In this document: piece after piece, positions 43,675 through 45,078 of the stretch
How positions within the stretch are numbered: position 1 is the first letter of the stretch
Layout of the letters: each line of letters opens with the position of its first letter
Assembly (NCBI GenBank): GCA_027006785.1
Contig: JALTFR010000038.1
Span: 1 to 45,078 of the forward strand
Direction: 5' to 3'
Origin: Thermoplasmata archaeon
Lineage (GTDB): Archaea; Thermoplasmatota; Thermoplasmata; WALJ01
DNA length: 45,078 nt
Notes under the pieces: model-generated
Told to the model about the DNA's origin: nothing
Seen by the model: only the letters and a program-made list of their open reading frames with translations
Databases searched by the model: none
Made by a program: the position numbers and the translations under genes

Positions 43675-44754
43675 TCATGCCGGCACCAGTGCCTTCAGCC
43701 TTCGCATGGCCTCCATCCTCTCCTTATCCCCTATTTTAGCGGAGGAGAGCGCTTCCTCCATGAACTGCGTGGCCTCGTCCATGGCCTTCCTGTTCACGGG
43801 ATACGGCACTCCGTCCTTTCCTCCGACCGCAAACGAATATTTCACAGGGTCCTTCCATGAGGGCGCTTCGCCGTATATAAGTTCGGACACAAGGGCCAGG
43901 GCCTTAACGGTCCCTGCTCCGATGCCCTTCATTCCGAGAAGTTCGTCGTAGTTCCGCGGCTGGAACTCGTATGCCATCTTCAAGGCCTTCCAGTCTACCC
44001 TCTTCGGCATGTCCAGGTGCCTCGCCTTCCTCACAGGCTCATCGTAGTTGAAGAGGGTTCTCTGTGGCGATACCGAGGATATCTCGTTCATTATATGCTC
44101 GGGCCCGTCGTTTATCAGGTCCAGCGATATCTTCCTGGCATTCTCGCTCTCCCTGGCGCTCATGTCAAGCGCTTCTCCCACATCAACGCCTTTCAGGGCT
44201 GTCCTCGGCTCCTCTGAAAATGATTTGATACCATGCAGCCAGTGGTATCTTCTGGCATAGCCCTTCTCCTCCATGAGCCCCTGCTGGACCACGGCCCACC
44301 TTCCGTCCTCGTCCACGAGCATCGTGTGGTGGTATATCTCGTGGCCGTCCTGCAGTGCCGCGCTGTCCACCTTCGCGGCCATCCTGCTTGAATGGATGAG
44401 GGGATCGGCATCAAGGTCGAATCCTTCGGCTATCGTCCTCAGCTCGTAGGGTGTCCTTCTGGATGCCTTTCCCTTTCCCCCTGCCACCTTTATTCCGAGC
44501 TCCTTCTTTGAAAAGGCTTCTTTTAGAGCGCCCATGGTCACCGTTGTTGTTCCCGACGAATGCCAGTCGAAGCCTATGGCGCATGAGAATGACTGGAACC
44601 AGTAGGGGTCCGATATCCTTCTCAGGAACTCATCTCTCCCGTGTTCCTCGATGACGATCCCGACTATCGCTCCCGACATCCTCACCATTCTGTTGAAGAG
44701 CCAGCGCGGTGCCTTTCCTCCGTGTAGCGGCAGGTTAGCGGTTCCTGTGTGCAC
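43675..44754 (-). CDS. DUF763 family protein
   Basis: 359 residues, GTG start at 44754, matching the family start (TGTANLPLHGGKAPRWLF). A TATA box (TTTAAATA, about 44776-44783) lies about 25 bases upstream, so it is probably leaderless. A helix-hairpin-helix-like segment is visible at about residue 265-285 (YDELLGMKGIGAGTVKALAL), suggesting nucleic-acid binding. The family is widespread in archaea and thermophilic bacteria and is without known function; the HhH segment supports a DNA or RNA role. Confidence 0.9.
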   Translation of the reverse strand: MHTGTANLPLHGGKAPRWLFNRMVRMSGAIVGIVIEEHGRDEFLRRISDPYWFQSFSCAIGFDWHSSGTTTVTMGALKEAFSKKELGIKVAGGKGKASRRTPYELRTIAEGFDLDADPLIHSSRMAAKVDSAALQDGHEIYHHTMLVDEDGRWAVVQQGLMEEKGYARRYHWLHGIKSFSEEPRTALKGVDVGEALDMSARESENARKISLDLINDGPEHIMNEISSVSPQRTLFNYDEPVRKARHLDMPKRVDWKALKMAYEFQPRNYDELLGMKGIGAGTVKALALVSELIYGEAPSWKDPVKYSFAVGGKDGVPYPVNRKAMDEATQFMEEALSSAKIGDKERMEAMRRLKALVPA

Positions 44755-44810
44755 AAAGGCATCTCAGAAAAATGGTATTTAAATGGGTTTGAGGGAGGTA
44801 GGTGAAAGTG

Positions 44811-45077
44811 TCACTTCCTCCTTCTTATCCAGAGAGCAGCGCTCCCCGAAACCCCCAGTGCAATGATAAGCATCGGTGCTGTGAATCCGGGAGTGCTTCC
44901 TTTTTCTCCGTCTCCTGAGCCTCCATTTGTCCCCTCATCTCCGCCGCTTCCTGATGTACCTGTGCCTCCTCCAGTTCCATTATCACCTGTTTCTCCTCCG
45001 GCACTACCTGATGTTCCATTGCCTCCATCCTCATTTCCACCTGTGCTACCCTCGCCAAAGGCATAGAGATAACCATC
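44811..45077 (-). CDS. C-terminal end of a surface protein with PGF-CTERM-like sorting tail (N-terminus beyond window)
   Basis: 88 residues and a TGA, open to the right edge. A Gly/Ser/Thr/Asp-rich linker (GGNGTSGSAGGETGDNGTG) leads to STPGFTAPM, a membrane helix and the end LWIRRRK. The PGF motif just before a helix and an Arg cluster is the PGF-CTERM tail, recognised by archaeosortase, which cleaves it and attaches the protein to a lipid. The linker is the usual low-complexity, probably glycosylated, stalk. No archaeosortase gene is in view. Confidence 0.8.
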   Translation of the reverse strand, partial: DGYLYAFGEGSTGGNEDGGNGTSGSAGGETGDNGTGGGTGTSGSGGDEGTNGGSGDGEKGSTPGFTAPMLIIALGVSGSAALWIRRRK

Positions 45078-45078
45078 C

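Overview
The window looks like a chromosomal segment of an archaeon, most likely a member of the Thermoplasmatota or a close euryarchaeal lineage. The evidence is the archaeal information-processing genes (GatD, archaeal-type TyrRS, TrmI, NreA, QueC for archaeosine), an archaeal mevalonate start module (thiolase, DUF35, HMG-CoA synthase), AT-rich TATA boxes about 25 nt before many start codons (often leaderless, often GTG starts), and heavy use of ATA and AGG codons. The phylum call is an inference from gene content; no rRNA is present. No CRISPR array, transposase or integrase was seen.

Layout. Positions 1-8112 (minus strand) hold two large secreted beta-helix (NosD-like) proteins with a membrane protein between them. 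The first is a giant protein, at least 1534 residues, that also carries Ig-like modules and a complete family 5 solute-binding domain, and runs off the left edge. Both beta-helix genes share a 13-bp promoter element. Positions 8174-14650 (minus) are a tightly packed operon: XRE-type regulator, HMG-CoA synthase, thiolase, DUF35 protein, nitrilase-like amidohydrolase, SLC13/ArsB-type transporter and the DNA-repair protein NreA. A perfect inverted repeat next to the operon's TATA box is a strong candidate operator. Positions 14712-24522 hold TyrRS, a PHP phosphoesterase, acetyl-CoA synthetase and an APC transporter, interleaved with three genes that share a small, unrecognised helical domain: one beside a dCACHE-HAMP receptor lacking an output domain, one at the N-terminus of a TPR protein, and one directly after a tandem roadblock-like protein. 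This set is the best candidate here for an undescribed signalling module.

Positions 24523-25739 hold a series of strong hairpins running into tRNA-Thr(CGT), followed by two unrecognised small genes. Positions 25779-29333 (minus) encode a sodium:solute symporter with a small partner and two membrane proteins. A 29-bp divergent promoter then leads to a CDKAL1/MtaB-type tRNA methylthiotransferase. Next come an HD phosphohydrolase with an overlapping CoA-disulfide-reductase-like flavoprotein (30628-33212), a group of membrane proteins bearing zinc ribbons plus a VanZ-like protein (33276-36574), and a secreted, C-terminally anchored protein (36720-37583). The right part is a minus-strand run of tRNA-related genes (gatD, trmI, queC), a coiled-coil protein with a degenerate KaiC/RecA-like domain, a PfkB kinase, a DUF763 protein, and at the right edge the C-terminus of a surface protein with a PGF-CTERM-like tail.

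Across the window the palindrome GAGCGCTC occurs about 20 times, far above chance, in unrelated genes and reading frames, resembling the HIP1 phenomenon of cyanobacteria.
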